Position numbers and translations under genes: made by a program
Shown: positions 1-6,671 of the stretch, piece after piece
Position numbering within the stretch: the stretch's first letter is position 1
How the letters are laid out: each line of letters begins with the position of its first letter
Origin: Firmicutes bacterium UBA3906
GTDB lineage: Bacteria; Bacillota; Clostridia; Caldicoprobacterales; DTU083
NCBI GenBank assembly: GCA_002391555.1
Contig: DGFG01000160.1
Coordinates: forward strand, 1-7,826
Direction of reading: 5' to 3'
DNA: 7,826 nt
The notes under the pieces: model-generated
Databases searched by the model: none
What the model was told of the DNA's origin: nothing
Seen by the model: only the letters and a program-made list of their open reading frames with translations

Positions 1-1010
1 TGGAAGGTTTTGATAGTATTATCAACTGCCTGTGACTGTAGCTCCATTACACTAGAGGTCCTGTCTAATATCTCAGTAGCATGGTCAGCCTCTCTTATAA
101 TACCTTCCATTATGCTCTCTATCTGATCGGTAGCCTTTTTACTATTGTCAGCTAGCTTTCTAACCTCATCTGCAACTACTGCAAAGCCTAGGCCTGCTTC
201 ACCTGCCCTGGCAGCTTCTATTGCTGCATTAAGAGCAAGTAGGTTGGTCTGGGTTGCTATTGTATTTATGGTTGTAACGAATTCTCCTATTTCCTTTGAC
301 TTACCGATAAAGGATCTCATAAATTCGGAAATCTTGTTTGTTGTGTCTGAGCTTTCTTCGTTTGCTTCTTTAAGGGAATTAATCGCTGTAATACCCCTTG
401 AGTTTAGTACTATCATATCCTTGGAAGACTCAGCAACGTTGCTAGAATGTTCTGAAACATTGTTTATCTGTTCGGATAGACTCATAATCATATTAACGCC
501 TTTTTCGGCCTCTGAGGCTTGTTCTGATGCTCCCCTTGCAATCTCATTCATAGTGATAGAAATGTCATCTATGGATGTATTGACCTTTTCATAGTTACTA
601 TTGAACATATCGGAGGTCTCTAGTAGCTGTTTTGATATATCATTAAAGCTAAGCATAATACCCCGCATATCAATGATCATTTCCTTTAGGCTAGCTGAAA
701 CATCTTCGAGTCCTTCAACTTCGGCTAAGTTTAAGACTTGTTCATCAAGGTCCTTGTTCTTTATCCTGTCCATCATGTAGCTCATAGACCTAATTCTGTT
801 ATTATTCGCATTTACCAGAATTGCCGTTAAGCCTATTAAACTACCCAACATAAATATTAGTAGAAAAAGAAATGACGACCCTAAATAAGACCAATCTGGT
901 ACAAATATTGATTTGAATAGTATAGGCAGTATTATACCGACGATTGTTACAACTATGTAAGGTCTCTTAACAAAAAAGGATAATAACTTATCAGACAATG
1001 AGTTTCTCAT
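1..1010 (-). CDS. Methyl-accepting chemotaxis protein, N-terminal part (gene continues past the left edge)
   Basis: Membrane receptor that would control the CheA/CheW kinase complex in chemotaxis. Reading the minus strand from the ATG at 1010-1008 gives 336 open codons running off the window. Residues about 18-36 and 43-66 are hydrophobic helices separated by only a few residues, so there is almost no external ligand domain. Residues about 68-118 look like a weak HAMP linker. From about 130 onward the helices belong to the MCP signalling domain. Residues 250-290 hold the highly conserved hairpin that contacts CheA/CheW ([18 protein letters not shown], then [13 protein letters not shown]), with GLGF where GRGF is most usual. 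The missing C-terminus should be roughly 100 or more residues of the returning coiled-coil arm. The start is supported by TGGAGGT six bases upstream. Family assignment is certain; the stimulus is unknown. Confidence 0.95.
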   Translation of the reverse strand, partial: MRNSLSDKLLSFFVKRPYIVVTIVGIILPILFKSIFVPDWSYLGSSFLFLLIFMLGSLIGLTAILVNANNNRIRSMSYMMDRIKNKDLDEQVLNLAEVEGLEDVSASLKEMIIDMRGIMLSFNDISKQLLETSDMFNSNYEKVNTSIDDISITMNEIARGASEQASEAEKGVNMIMSLSEQINNVSEHSSNVAESSKDMIVLNSRGITAINSLKEANEESSDTTNKISEFMRSFIGKSKEIGEFVTTINTIATQTNLLALNAAIEAARAGEAGLGFAVVADEVRKLADNSKKATDQIESIMEGIIREADHATEILDRTSSVMELQSQAVDNTIKTF

Positions 1011-1033
1011 AACATTACCTCCAGATAGTTTCT

Positions 1034-1070
1034 ATGTAATATTATAGCATTTTGCTAATATTATAGTAAA
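1034..1070 (-). promoter_or_regulatory. Putative promoter of the chemotaxis gene, with extended -10
   Basis: On the minus strand TGCTATAAT (1049-1041) is a perfect extended -10 element. A weak -35 candidate, TTTACT, lies at 1070-1065 with an 18-bp spacer. Transcription would begin near 1034 and leave a leader of about 24 nt before the ATG at 1010. A second TATAAT lies 19 bp further upstream (1065-1060) and could be an alternative start. I see no convincing SigD (flagellar sigma) promoter. No experiment supports the choice. Confidence 0.5.
1037..1066. repeat. Tandem direct repeat of 11 bp with 19-bp period
   Basis: TAATATTATAG occurs at 1037-1047 and again, identically, at 1056-1066, separated by CATTTTGC. 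Each copy carries a minus-strand TATAAT. It may be a duplicated -10 region, or two binding sites on nearly the same face of the helix. AT-richness makes chance more likely than for mixed sequence, but an exact 11-mer this close is still noticeable. Confidence 0.6.
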
Positions 1071-1078
1071 GTACTTTA
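1067..1078. repeat. Perfect 12-bp palindrome TAAAGTACTTTA
   Basis: The palindrome TAAAGTACTTTA abuts the upstream copy of the 11-bp repeat and overlaps the candidate -35 of the chemotaxis promoter, so it may be an operator. No known regulator is assigned. Confidence 0.4.
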
Positions 1079-1090
1079 GCAGAAATAATC

Positions 1091-1131
1091 CGAATTTTTA
1101 TCGAAAAAACGATTATTTTTAACAAAATTCG
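1091..1131. repeat. Nested inverted repeats between the divergent promoters
   Basis: The outer arms CGAATTTT (1091-1098) and AAAATTCG (1124-1131) are perfectly complementary. Inside them ATCG (1100-1103) and CGAT (1110-1113) flank a run of six A. The element sits just upstream of the aconitase -35 box. It is either a regulator site pair or an AT-rich cruciform-prone element. A terminator is unlikely because no gene ends nearby. Confidence 0.45.
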
Positions 1132-1135
1132 CAAT

Positions 1136-1164
1136 TTGACATGGATTGTATAATTGTATACAAT
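1136..1164 (+). promoter_or_regulatory. Sigma-A promoter of the aconitase-gntR operon
   Basis: A perfect TTGACA (1136-1141) is followed after exactly 17 bp by TACAAT (1159-1164), which matches the consensus at five of six bases. Transcription would start near 1171, leaving a leader of about 39 nt before the aconitase ATG. This is the best promoter in the window, which implies strong expression unless repressed; the overlapping palindrome suggests that it is. Confidence 0.8.
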
Positions 1165-1168
1165 ACAA
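1145..1168. promoter_or_regulatory. Putative GntR-type operator overlapping the aconitase promoter
   Basis: ATTGTATACAAT (1153-1164) is a perfect 12-bp palindrome matching the TNGTNNNACNA style of site used by many FadR/FCD-type GntR regulators. Its right half is the -10 box, so a bound protein would block RNA polymerase. ATTGTATA is also repeated directly at 1145-1152, giving a second, offset inverted pair, TTGTAT (1146-1151) and ATACAA (1163-1168). The likely binder is the GntR protein encoded at 3162-3839 in the same operon, giving self-regulation. The assignment to that protein is inference. Confidence 0.6.
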
Positions 1169-1209
1169 ATGCATATATAAGGTAAAAGTTATGTTTATGG
1201 AGGTATATA

Positions 1210-3138
1210 ATGGGAGAGAATATCACACAAAAAATCATCAAATCACACCTAGTTTCTGGAGAAATGATAGCAGGACAGGAGATATCTATCAAAATCGACC
1301 AAACTCTTACTCAGGATTCAACCGGGACAATGGCCTACCTTCAATTTGAGGCCATGAAGATACCTAGGGTAAAGACAAAAAAGTCAGTTGCCTATATTGA
1401 CCATAATACCCTACAGCAGGGCTTTGAAAATGCAGATGACCACAAATATATCCAAACTGTTGCAGCCAAGCATGGCATATATTTCTCTAGGCCAGGAAAT
1501 GGCATATGCCATCAGGTTCATCTAGAACGCTTTGGTAGGCCAGGTTGGACACTATTAGGCTCAGATAGCCATACGCCAACAGGTGGCGGTATTGGAATGT
1601 TAGCTATTGGAGCTGGAGGCCTAGATGTAGCTGTTGCTATGGCAGGAGGGCCCTATAACCTTTCCATGCCAAAGGTATGTAGGGTAACACTAAAGGGTAG
1701 TCTCAGACCCTGGGTTTCAGCCAAGGATATTATTTTAAAGGTCCTACAGCTACTTAGCGTAAAGGGCGGAGTAGGCAAAGTAATAGAGTATGCAGGTCCT
1801 GGAGTTTTAAGCCTGACAGTACCTGAGAGGGCTACCATAACCAACATGGGAGCAGAGCTTGGTGCAACAACCTCCATTTTCCCAAGTGACCAGCAAACTA
1901 GAGAATTCTTAAAGGCCCAGGGCAGGGAAGATGACTGGATACCACTTGTTGCCGACGAGGACGCTGTTTATGATGAGGAGATTGAGCTTGATCTTAGTAC
2001 TATAGAGCCGATGATAGCCAGGCCCCATAGTCCTGACAATGTTGTAAGCGTAGTAGAGGAAGAGGGTACAAAGGTTGACCAGGTAGCAATAGGTTCCTGT
2101 ACAAACTCTTCATATCTTGACCTAATGAAGGTGGCAAAAATACTAAAGGGCAAAACTGTCCACAAGGATGTTAGCCTAGTGATAGCACCAGGGTCTAAGC
2201 AAGTATACACAATGCTAGCTCAAAACGGAGCTTTGGCAGACCTTATTGATGCAGGTGCTAGAATACTCGAATCAGCATGCGGCCCTTGTATCGGAATGGG
2301 GCAGGCACCTGCGACGGACGCGGTTTCTCTTAGGACATTTAACCGTAACTTTTATGGAAGAAGTGGAACTAGCTCAGCACAGGTCTATTTAGTAAGCCCA
2401 GAAGTGGCTGCTGTTTCAGCACTCACAGGAATGGTAACAGATCCAAGAGGCTTTGGCAAAGCACCAGAGCTTGACATGCCAAAGAGCTTTTTGGTAAATG
2501 ATAATAGTATAATCCCACCAGCTGATGATGGGTCTGAAATTGAAGTTGTAAGGGGTCCTAATATAAAACCCTTTCCCTTAAGCTCTGAGCTTGCAGATAG
2601 GGTAGAGGGTCTAGTACTACTTAAGATGGAGGACAATATAACAACAGATCATATTATGCCCTCTAATGCAAAGCTACTACCCTTTAGGTCAAATATACCC
2701 CATCTGTCTAACTATTGCTTAACACCGGTAGATGAGACTTTTCCAGCCCGAGCAAAGGAAAACAAGGGAGGATTTTTAGTAGCTGGCCACAATTACGGAC
2801 AGGGTTCAAGCCGAGAACATGCTGCCCTAGTACCCCTGTATCTAGGTATCAAGGGAGTCATAGCAAAGTCCTTTGCCAGGATCCATAAATCAAACCTTAT
2901 AAACTCAGGTATAATGCCCTTGGTATTTGAAAGGGAAGAGGATTATGATTTGATTGATGTAAATGATAGGCTAGAGCTTGTAGATGCTATCTCCCAAGTA
3001 AAGGCGGGAGGGCTAATTACTATAAGGAATATAACAAAGGACATAGACATAAGGCTAAGGCTAGAACTGTCTACAAGAGAAAGAGAAATGATTTTAGCAG
3101 GAGGCCTATTAAACCTAACCAAAAAGACTAGGTCCTAG
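1210..3138 (+). CDS. acn: Aconitate hydratase (aconitase), 642 aa single-chain form
   Basis: Interconverts citrate and isocitrate through cis-aconitate in the cytoplasm, using a [4Fe-4S] cluster. The cluster ligands are visible: Cys297 in GSCTNS, and Cys357 and Cys360 in ACGPCIG. Other family landmarks are QDSTGTMAYLQFEAM near residue 35, the DHN of residues 64-66, GSDSHT at 117-122, and the swivel-domain active-site loop YGQGSSREHAAL at 529-540 with Ser534 and Arg535. At 642 residues it is much shorter than the roughly 900-aa AcnA/CitB proteins and fits the compact LeuC-plus-LeuD-like form found in Clostridia and Aquifex. GGAGGT at 1199-1204, five bases before the ATG, fixes the start. The next gene begins 23 nt downstream and is probably co-transcribed. 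Neither citrate synthase nor isocitrate dehydrogenase is adjacent. Homoaconitase or isopropylmalate isomerase is less likely given the length and motifs. Confidence 0.95.
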   Translation: MGENITQKIIKSHLVSGEMIAGQEISIKIDQTLTQDSTGTMAYLQFEAMKIPRVKTKKSVAYIDHNTLQQGFENADDHKYIQTVAAKHGIYFSRPGNGICHQVHLERFGRPGWTLLGSDSHTPTGGGIGMLAIGAGGLDVAVAMAGGPYNLSMPKVCRVTLKGSLRPWVSAKDIILKVLQLLSVKGGVGKVIEYAGPGVLSLTVPERATITNMGAELGATTSIFPSDQQTREFLKAQGREDDWIPLVADEDAVYDEEIELDLSTIEPMIARPHSPDNVVSVVEEEGTKVDQVAIGSCTNSSYLDLMKVAKILKGKTVHKDVSLVIAPGSKQVYTMLAQNGALADLIDAGARILESACGPCIGMGQAPATDAVSLRTFNRNFYGRSGTSSAQVYLVSPEVAAVSALTGMVTDPRGFGKAPELDMPKSFLVNDNSIIPPADDGSEIEVVRGPNIKPFPLSSELADRVEGLVLLKMEDNITTDHIMPSNAKLLPFRSNIPHLSNYCLTPVDETFPARAKENKGGFLVAGHNYGQGSSREHAALVPLYLGIKGVIAKSFARIHKSNLINSGIMPLVFEREEDYDLIDVNDRLELVDAISQVKAGGLITIRNITKDIDIRLRLELSTREREMILAGGLLNLTKKTRS

Positions 3139-3148
3139 TAGAGACCTT

Positions 3149-3164
3149 AGGAGGCAGGTCATTG
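3149..3164 (+). promoter_or_regulatory. Ribosome binding site that fixes the TTG start of the gntR gene
   Basis: AGGAGG at 3149-3154 lies seven bases before TTG at 3162-3164. The first in-frame ATG is more than 100 codons inside, beyond the DNA-binding domain, so TTG must be the real start. The site falls in the 23-nt gap after the aconitase stop codon. Confidence 0.85.
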
Positions 3165-3839
3165 CATTATAGATATAATAAATCAGATTATCTCGACCAG
3201 GAGTCACTTAGATCTAGGGTGTTTAACCATATACTAGAGGATATTTTAAATGGCAAGTATGAAGAGGGTCAAGCCTTAGTGGAAACAAAGCTGGCTCAGG
3301 AAATAGGGGTAAGCCGGACTCCTGTCAGAGAAGCCTTTAGACAGCTAGAGCTAGATGGACTTGTTACCTCAATCCCCAACAAGGGTGTTGTGGTAAATGG
3401 TATAAGTGACAAGGACATAGAGGAAATTTTTGCTGTCCGATCCCTAATAGAGGGTTTGGCTGTAAGGTGGGCTACAGAAAACATAAATGAGGAGCAAAGA
3501 CGAGACCTAGAAGAAACAGCAGAATTGATGGTCTACTATACTAAAAAAAAGGACTACCAACAGTTAGCTAAATATGATGCTAGGTTCCATTCCCTAATAT
3601 ATGATTCCTGCCAAAGCAAGGTTCTAAGGCATATATTAAGGTCTCTTATGCGCTATATTCAACATGCCAGACTAGGCTCCTTAAAGGTTCCTAAAAGGGC
3701 TGAACAGGCACTTAAAGAACATAGGGAAATCCTTGAGGCTATCCTAGCAGGCAAGAAGGATATAGCCGAGCAAAAAATGGTTCACCATGTAAATAGTGCC
3801 CTTGAAAATTTGCTAAAGGAAAAAAATAAGACTAACTAA
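3162..3839 (+). CDS. GntR-family transcriptional regulator, FadR/FCD subfamily
   Basis: Cytoplasmic DNA-binding repressor of 225 residues, the usual length for the family. Residues about 13-80 are the winged helix-turn-helix, with the hallmark LAQEIGVSRTPVREAFRQLE followed by the wing (LVTSIPNKGVVV). Residues about 86-217 form the all-helical FCD ligand domain. Its metal-binding residues are present: Asp139 and His143 (DARFH), His187 (KEHREI), and His209 in HHV, the last two with the usual 22-residue spacing. Metal-bearing FCD domains commonly bind small carboxylic acids, so citrate, isocitrate or aconitate is a reasonable guess for the effector. The gene follows aconitase in what appears to be one operon, and the palindrome at 1153-1164 in the operon promoter is its most likely target. 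Start is TTG. The family is certain; ligand and target are inferred. Confidence 0.93.
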   Translation: MHYRYNKSDYLDQESLRSRVFNHILEDILNGKYEEGQALVETKLAQEIGVSRTPVREAFRQLELDGLVTSIPNKGVVVNGISDKDIEEIFAVRSLIEGLAVRWATENINEEQRRDLEETAELMVYYTKKKDYQQLAKYDARFHSLIYDSCQSKVLRHILRSLMRYIQHARLGSLKVPKRAEQALKEHREILEAILAGKKDIAEQKMVHHVNSALENLLKEKNKTN

Positions 3840-3844
3840 AATTA

Positions 3845-3881
3845 AAGGTCAGGACCTACACTTAGATCTAGTCCTGACCTT
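3845..3881. terminator. Bidirectional terminator shared by gntR and the ABC-F gene
   Basis: AAGGTCAGGAC (3845-3855) and GTCCTGACCTT (3871-3881) form a perfect 11-bp stem around a 15-nt loop. The two genes converge here. On the minus strand the stem is followed by TTTAATTTTAG, a fair T-tract; on the plus strand by the poorer TTCTTGCATTT. The loop contains the stop codon of the ABC-F gene (3870-3868), and one arm encodes the end of that protein (EGQD). Confidence 0.75.
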
Positions 3882-5793
3882 CTTGCATTTCGAGCCATTT
3901 TTCATATCTTTCATCTAGGGTCGACTTGACCTTGCTATATTGCTGCTGAGTCTTTAACATTACTTCTCGGTCTTCATAAAGTTTTGGGTCAGACAGCTTT
4001 ATTTCTAGCTCTTTAAGCTCATCTTCTAGCCCCTTTATTTCCTTTTCTGTTTCTTCTAAAAGCCTTGCATGGTCTCTCTTCCTACGAATAGCCTCCTGCT
4101 TTTTTCTTCTTTCTTCTCTGATTGCTGTCTTGGTCAATTGCTCTTTTGCTAGGTTTTTTTCTTGATCTTGAAGTCTTAATAGCTTTTCCTTTTCAATATA
4201 GTCATCATAATTGCCCAGGTATTCTTTTATAGTTTCATTTTCTAAGACTAGTATCCTGTTAACTATTTTATTGAGAAAATACCTGTCATGAGAAACTACT
4301 AGGATAGATCCATCATAGTCCTCTAAGGCATTTTCAAGGACCTCCTTTGATGCCATGTCCAAGTGGTTGGTAGGTTCGTCTAGCAAGAGGAAATTATTCT
4401 GTGCAAGCATAAGCTTAGCAAGAATTAGTCTTCCGCGTTCGCCACCACTGAGGTCAGCAACCCTTTTAAAGACATCATCGCCCTTAAATAGGAATAGGGC
4501 AAGAGTGCTTCGTATTTGAGTCATTGTTAAATAAGGAAAACTGTTTGAGATTTCATCTAGCAAGCTATTGGCCATATTGAGGTCTTTTTGCTCCTGTTCA
4601 TAATAGCCAATATCAAGACCCGTGCCATATTCAATTGTCCCATCTAGGGCTTTTAATTGACCAAGCAGGAGCTTAAAAAGTGTGGTCTTTCCAGTGCCAT
4701 TGCCACCTATGATACCAACCCTATCACCCTTTTGTATTTGAAAGCTAATATCTCTAAATAAGGTCTTATCATCAAAGCCCATAGACAAACCCTTTACTTT
4801 TAAGACATCTATGCCACTTTGGCTTTTACACTTAAATGACAGGCGGATATCTTGGCTGTAACTTGGTTTTTCAATTAGTGTCATTTTATCAAGGGCCTTT
4901 TGCCGGCTTTCAGCTGCTCTTATGCTTTTTTCACGGTTGTACTGCCTGTACCTTTTAATGATAGCCTCTTGCCTGGCTATTTCTTTTTGTTGAAGCTCGT
5001 ATTTTTTGGCCTGGCTTTCTGACTCTAGCCTTTTCCTCTTTTGGTAGTCTGTATAGTTGCCTGTAAACACAGTAGCCTTATTATTTTCTATTTCTATTAT
5101 AGAGCTACATAAACTATCTAAGAAATAACGGTCATGGGATATTAGAATTATCGTGCCTTCATAGGCCTTTAAAAAGCCCTCTAGCCACTTGATAGCATCT
5201 AAATCAAGATGGTTTGTCGGCTCATCTAAGAGGAGTAGATCTGGCTTGCTAAGCAATAATTTTGCTAGGGCAAGGCGAGTCTTTTGTCCACCACTTAACT
5301 GCCATATGGGTTGGTAAAACTCGTCAGGAGTAAAGCCAAGACCAATTAGGACTCCCCTCATTTGACTTTCATAACCATAGCCATCTTTCTTTTGGAAATC
5401 ATCCATCAAGCTTGAATACTTTTCAGCCAGACACTTATATTCGTCAGTATTGGTATCTGTATGCTTGGATATTTCTAGTTCCAAGTCTCTTAGCCCCTCT
5501 TCCATGGCTATTAGGGGTTTAAATACCACAAGTAGCTCTTCCCAAATACTATTATTAGAATCAATGGAGTCGTTTTGTGCTAGATAGCCAATATTTATGT
5601 CTGCACCCTTATGTATTTGTCCTTGGTCTTGTTCAAGTAAGCCTGCTATTATCTTAAATAGGGTTGTTTTGCCTGCACCATTACCACCTACTATACCAGT
5701 ACAGGTACCCTTGTATACTGAAAAGGATACCTGGTCCAATACCTTATCTATTCCAAATGATTTACTTATTTTATCGCAAGTTAGAATAATCAT
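3868..5793 (-). CDS. ABC-F family ATPase, YdiF-like (ribosome-associated)
   Basis: Soluble twin-ATPase of 641 residues without membrane segments. Proteins of this family bind the ribosomal E site and help translation or, in some members, protect against antibiotics. Domain 1 has Walker A GGNGAGKTT (36-44), signature LSGGQ (166-170), Walker B ending LLLLDEPTNHLD (186-197, catalytic Glu191) and SHD (219-221). Domain 2 has GGNGTGKTT (363-371), LSGGE (448-452), LDEPTNHLD (471-479, Glu473) and SHD (501-503). The charged linker at about 245-310 is the part that contacts P-site tRNA in studied members, and residues about 535-641 are a coiled-coil tail. Length and position beside rex match B. subtilis YdiF, for which the same neighbourhood is known. 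AAGGAG six bases before the ATG supports the start. A housekeeping role is more likely than resistance, but this is not proven. Confidence 0.95.
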   Translation of the reverse strand: MIILTCDKISKSFGIDKVLDQVSFSVYKGTCTGIVGGNGAGKTTLFKIIAGLLEQDQGQIHKGADINIGYLAQNDSIDSNNSIWEELLVVFKPLIAMEEGLRDLELEISKHTDTNTDEYKCLAEKYSSLMDDFQKKDGYGYESQMRGVLIGLGFTPDEFYQPIWQLSGGQKTRLALAKLLLSKPDLLLLDEPTNHLDLDAIKWLEGFLKAYEGTIILISHDRYFLDSLCSSIIEIENNKATVFTGNYTDYQKRKRLESESQAKKYELQQKEIARQEAIIKRYRQYNREKSIRAAESRQKALDKMTLIEKPSYSQDIRLSFKCKSQSGIDVLKVKGLSMGFDDKTLFRDISFQIQKGDRVGIIGGNGTGKTTLFKLLLGQLKALDGTIEYGTGLDIGYYEQEQKDLNMANSLLDEISNSFPYLTMTQIRSTLALFLFKGDDVFKRVADLSGGERGRLILAKLMLAQNNFLLLDEPTNHLDMASKEVLENALEDYDGSILVVSHDRYFLNKIVNRILVLENETIKEYLGNYDDYIEKEKLLRLQDQEKNLAKEQLTKTAIREERRKKQEAIRRKRDHARLLEETEKEIKGLEDELKELEIKLSDPKLYEDREVMLKTQQQYSKVKSTLDERYEKWLEMQEGQD

Positions 5794-5826
5794 ATACCTC
5801 TCCTTAAGTAAGAACTAGACCCTATA

Positions 5827-5854
5827 ATAATATCAAAAAGTATTAATAAATCAA
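5827..5854 (-). promoter_or_regulatory. Putative promoter of the ABC-F gene
   Basis: On the minus strand TTGATT (5854-5849) and TATTAT (5832-5827) are separated by 16 bp, predicting a start near 5820 and a leader of about 27 nt. Both boxes deviate from consensus and the surroundings are AT-rich, so this is only a plausible candidate. Confidence 0.4.
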
Positions 5855-5887
5855 AGCAAGGCGACATTGTAATAAAATAACATATGT

Positions 5888-5917
5888 TTGACATATGCAT
5901 GGTATAGATGGTACAAT
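5888..5917 (+). promoter_or_regulatory. Sigma-A promoter of rex
   Basis: A perfect TTGACA (5888-5893) and TACAAT (5912-5917) are separated by 18 bp. Transcription should start near 5924, leaving a leader of about 40 nt. CATATG occurs at 5881-5886 and again at 5892-5897, eleven bases apart, flanking and entering the -35 box, and may be a control site. Confidence 0.7.
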
Positions 5918-5924
5918 TAAATCA

Positions 5925-5931
5925 TTGTTAA
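5925..5931 (+). promoter_or_regulatory. Possible Rex half-site at the rex transcription start
   Basis: TTGTTAA is one half of the clostridial Rex site TTGTTAANNNNTTAACAA, placed just after the rex -10 where a bound repressor would interfere with initiation. The second half is not recognisable (TTGTCAT follows instead of TTAACAA), so autoregulation by Rex is only suggested. Confidence 0.3.
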
Positions 5932-5963
5932 ATAATTGTCATTATTAAGGAGAGGCTATTTAT

Positions 5964-6608
5964 ATGTCAAAGGAAGGTATTTATGTTTCTGAGGCAGTAA
6001 TACGGCGCTTACCCAAGTACTATAGATATCTTGATGACCTTGAAAAGGTTGGTATTGAGAGGGTTTCGTCCAAGGAGCTTAGCAGGCGGATGGGCTTGAC
6101 AGCTTCGCAAATCAGACAGGACTTCAACTGCTTTGGAGGCTTTGGCCAGCAGGGCTATGGATACAATGTATCTGAGCTGAAAAAGGAACTTATAAAGATT
6201 TTAGGACTCGATAAAAGGTACAACCTTATAGTTATAGGAGCAGGCAACATGGGCCAGGCTTTGGCAAACTATGTAGCTTTCGAAAAAGAGGGCTTTTACA
6301 TAAGGGCCTTATTTGATATTAATCCAAAACTCATTGGTATGACTATTCGAGATATCAAGATATATGATCTTGATTATCTTGAGGAATATATCAAGATGAA
6401 TCCCACAGACATTGCGGTTATCACAACACCCAGACAAGAGGCCCAGGCAATAGCAGACAGGCTAGTCACCTCTGGAATTAAGGGCATATGGAATTTTGCA
6501 GCAGTAGATATTGAGGTTCCTCAGGATGTAGTAGTTGAAAATGCCCATATTAGCGATAGCTTGTTTACTCTTTCCTTTAAAACTAGGGAAGATATAAAGC
6601 TAATTTAG
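5964..6608 (+). CDS. rex: Redox-sensing transcriptional repressor Rex
   Basis: Dimeric cytoplasmic repressor that leaves its operators when NADH rises relative to NAD+, releasing fermentation and NAD+-regenerating genes. The protein has 214 residues, normal for the family. Residues about 5-70 are the winged helix: IRRLPKYYRYL, the recognition region SSKELSRRMGLTASQIRQDF, and the strongly conserved FGGFGQQGYGYNV. Residues about 85-205 are a Rossmann fold with GAGNMG (92-97) and the acidic Asp118 at the end of the next strand, as expected for NAD(H). AAGGAGAGG (5947-5955) lies upstream of the ATG. The gene is divergent from the YdiF-like gene and ends in front of a strong hairpin, so it is probably transcribed alone. 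Identification is very firm. Confidence 0.97.
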   Translation: MSKEGIYVSEAVIRRLPKYYRYLDDLEKVGIERVSSKELSRRMGLTASQIRQDFNCFGGFGQQGYGYNVSELKKELIKILGLDKRYNLIVIGAGNMGQALANYVAFEKEGFYIRALFDINPKLIGMTIRDIKIYDLDYLEEYIKMNPTDIAVITTPRQEAQAIADRLVTSGIKGIWNFAAVDIEVPQDVVVENAHISDSLFTLSFKTREDIKLI

Positions 6609-6671
6609 CAGACTGCAAGAGAGTAACAAGAGATCAAAATAGGGTGTTAATATATAATTTAGCTTTAATAC

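Noticed and set aside
145..594. 149-codon open frame on the plus strand
   Set aside because: It lies wholly antisense to the chemotaxis gene, whose minus-strand frame carries the conserved MCP hairpin; its protein resembles no family and it has no good ribosome binding site.
1119..1125. TTAACAA as a Rex half-site upstream of acn
   Set aside because: The partner half is absent at the required distance (AACGATT instead of TTGTTAA), and the word is expected by chance in AT-rich spacer.
1171..1209. Riboswitch or attenuator in the aconitase leader
   Set aside because: The predicted leader is only about 39 nt and shows no stem-loop of note.
1146..1349. 67-codon open frame across the aconitase start
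   Set aside because: It begins inside the promoter upstream of the likely transcription start and overlaps the N-terminus of aconitase in another frame.
1653..2636. Three open frames of 74-83 codons on the minus strand within acn
   Set aside because: They are antisense shadows of a clearly coding aconitase gene with low-complexity, Ser/Thr-rich products.
3868..5793. ABC-F gene as an antibiotic resistance determinant
   Set aside because: Length, motifs and position beside rex fit the widespread YdiF-like housekeeping group; no resistance-type leader or mobile context is present.
5597..5818. 73-codon open frame on the plus strand over the ABC-F start
   Set aside because: It mirrors the Walker A region of the ABC-F gene; no independent support.
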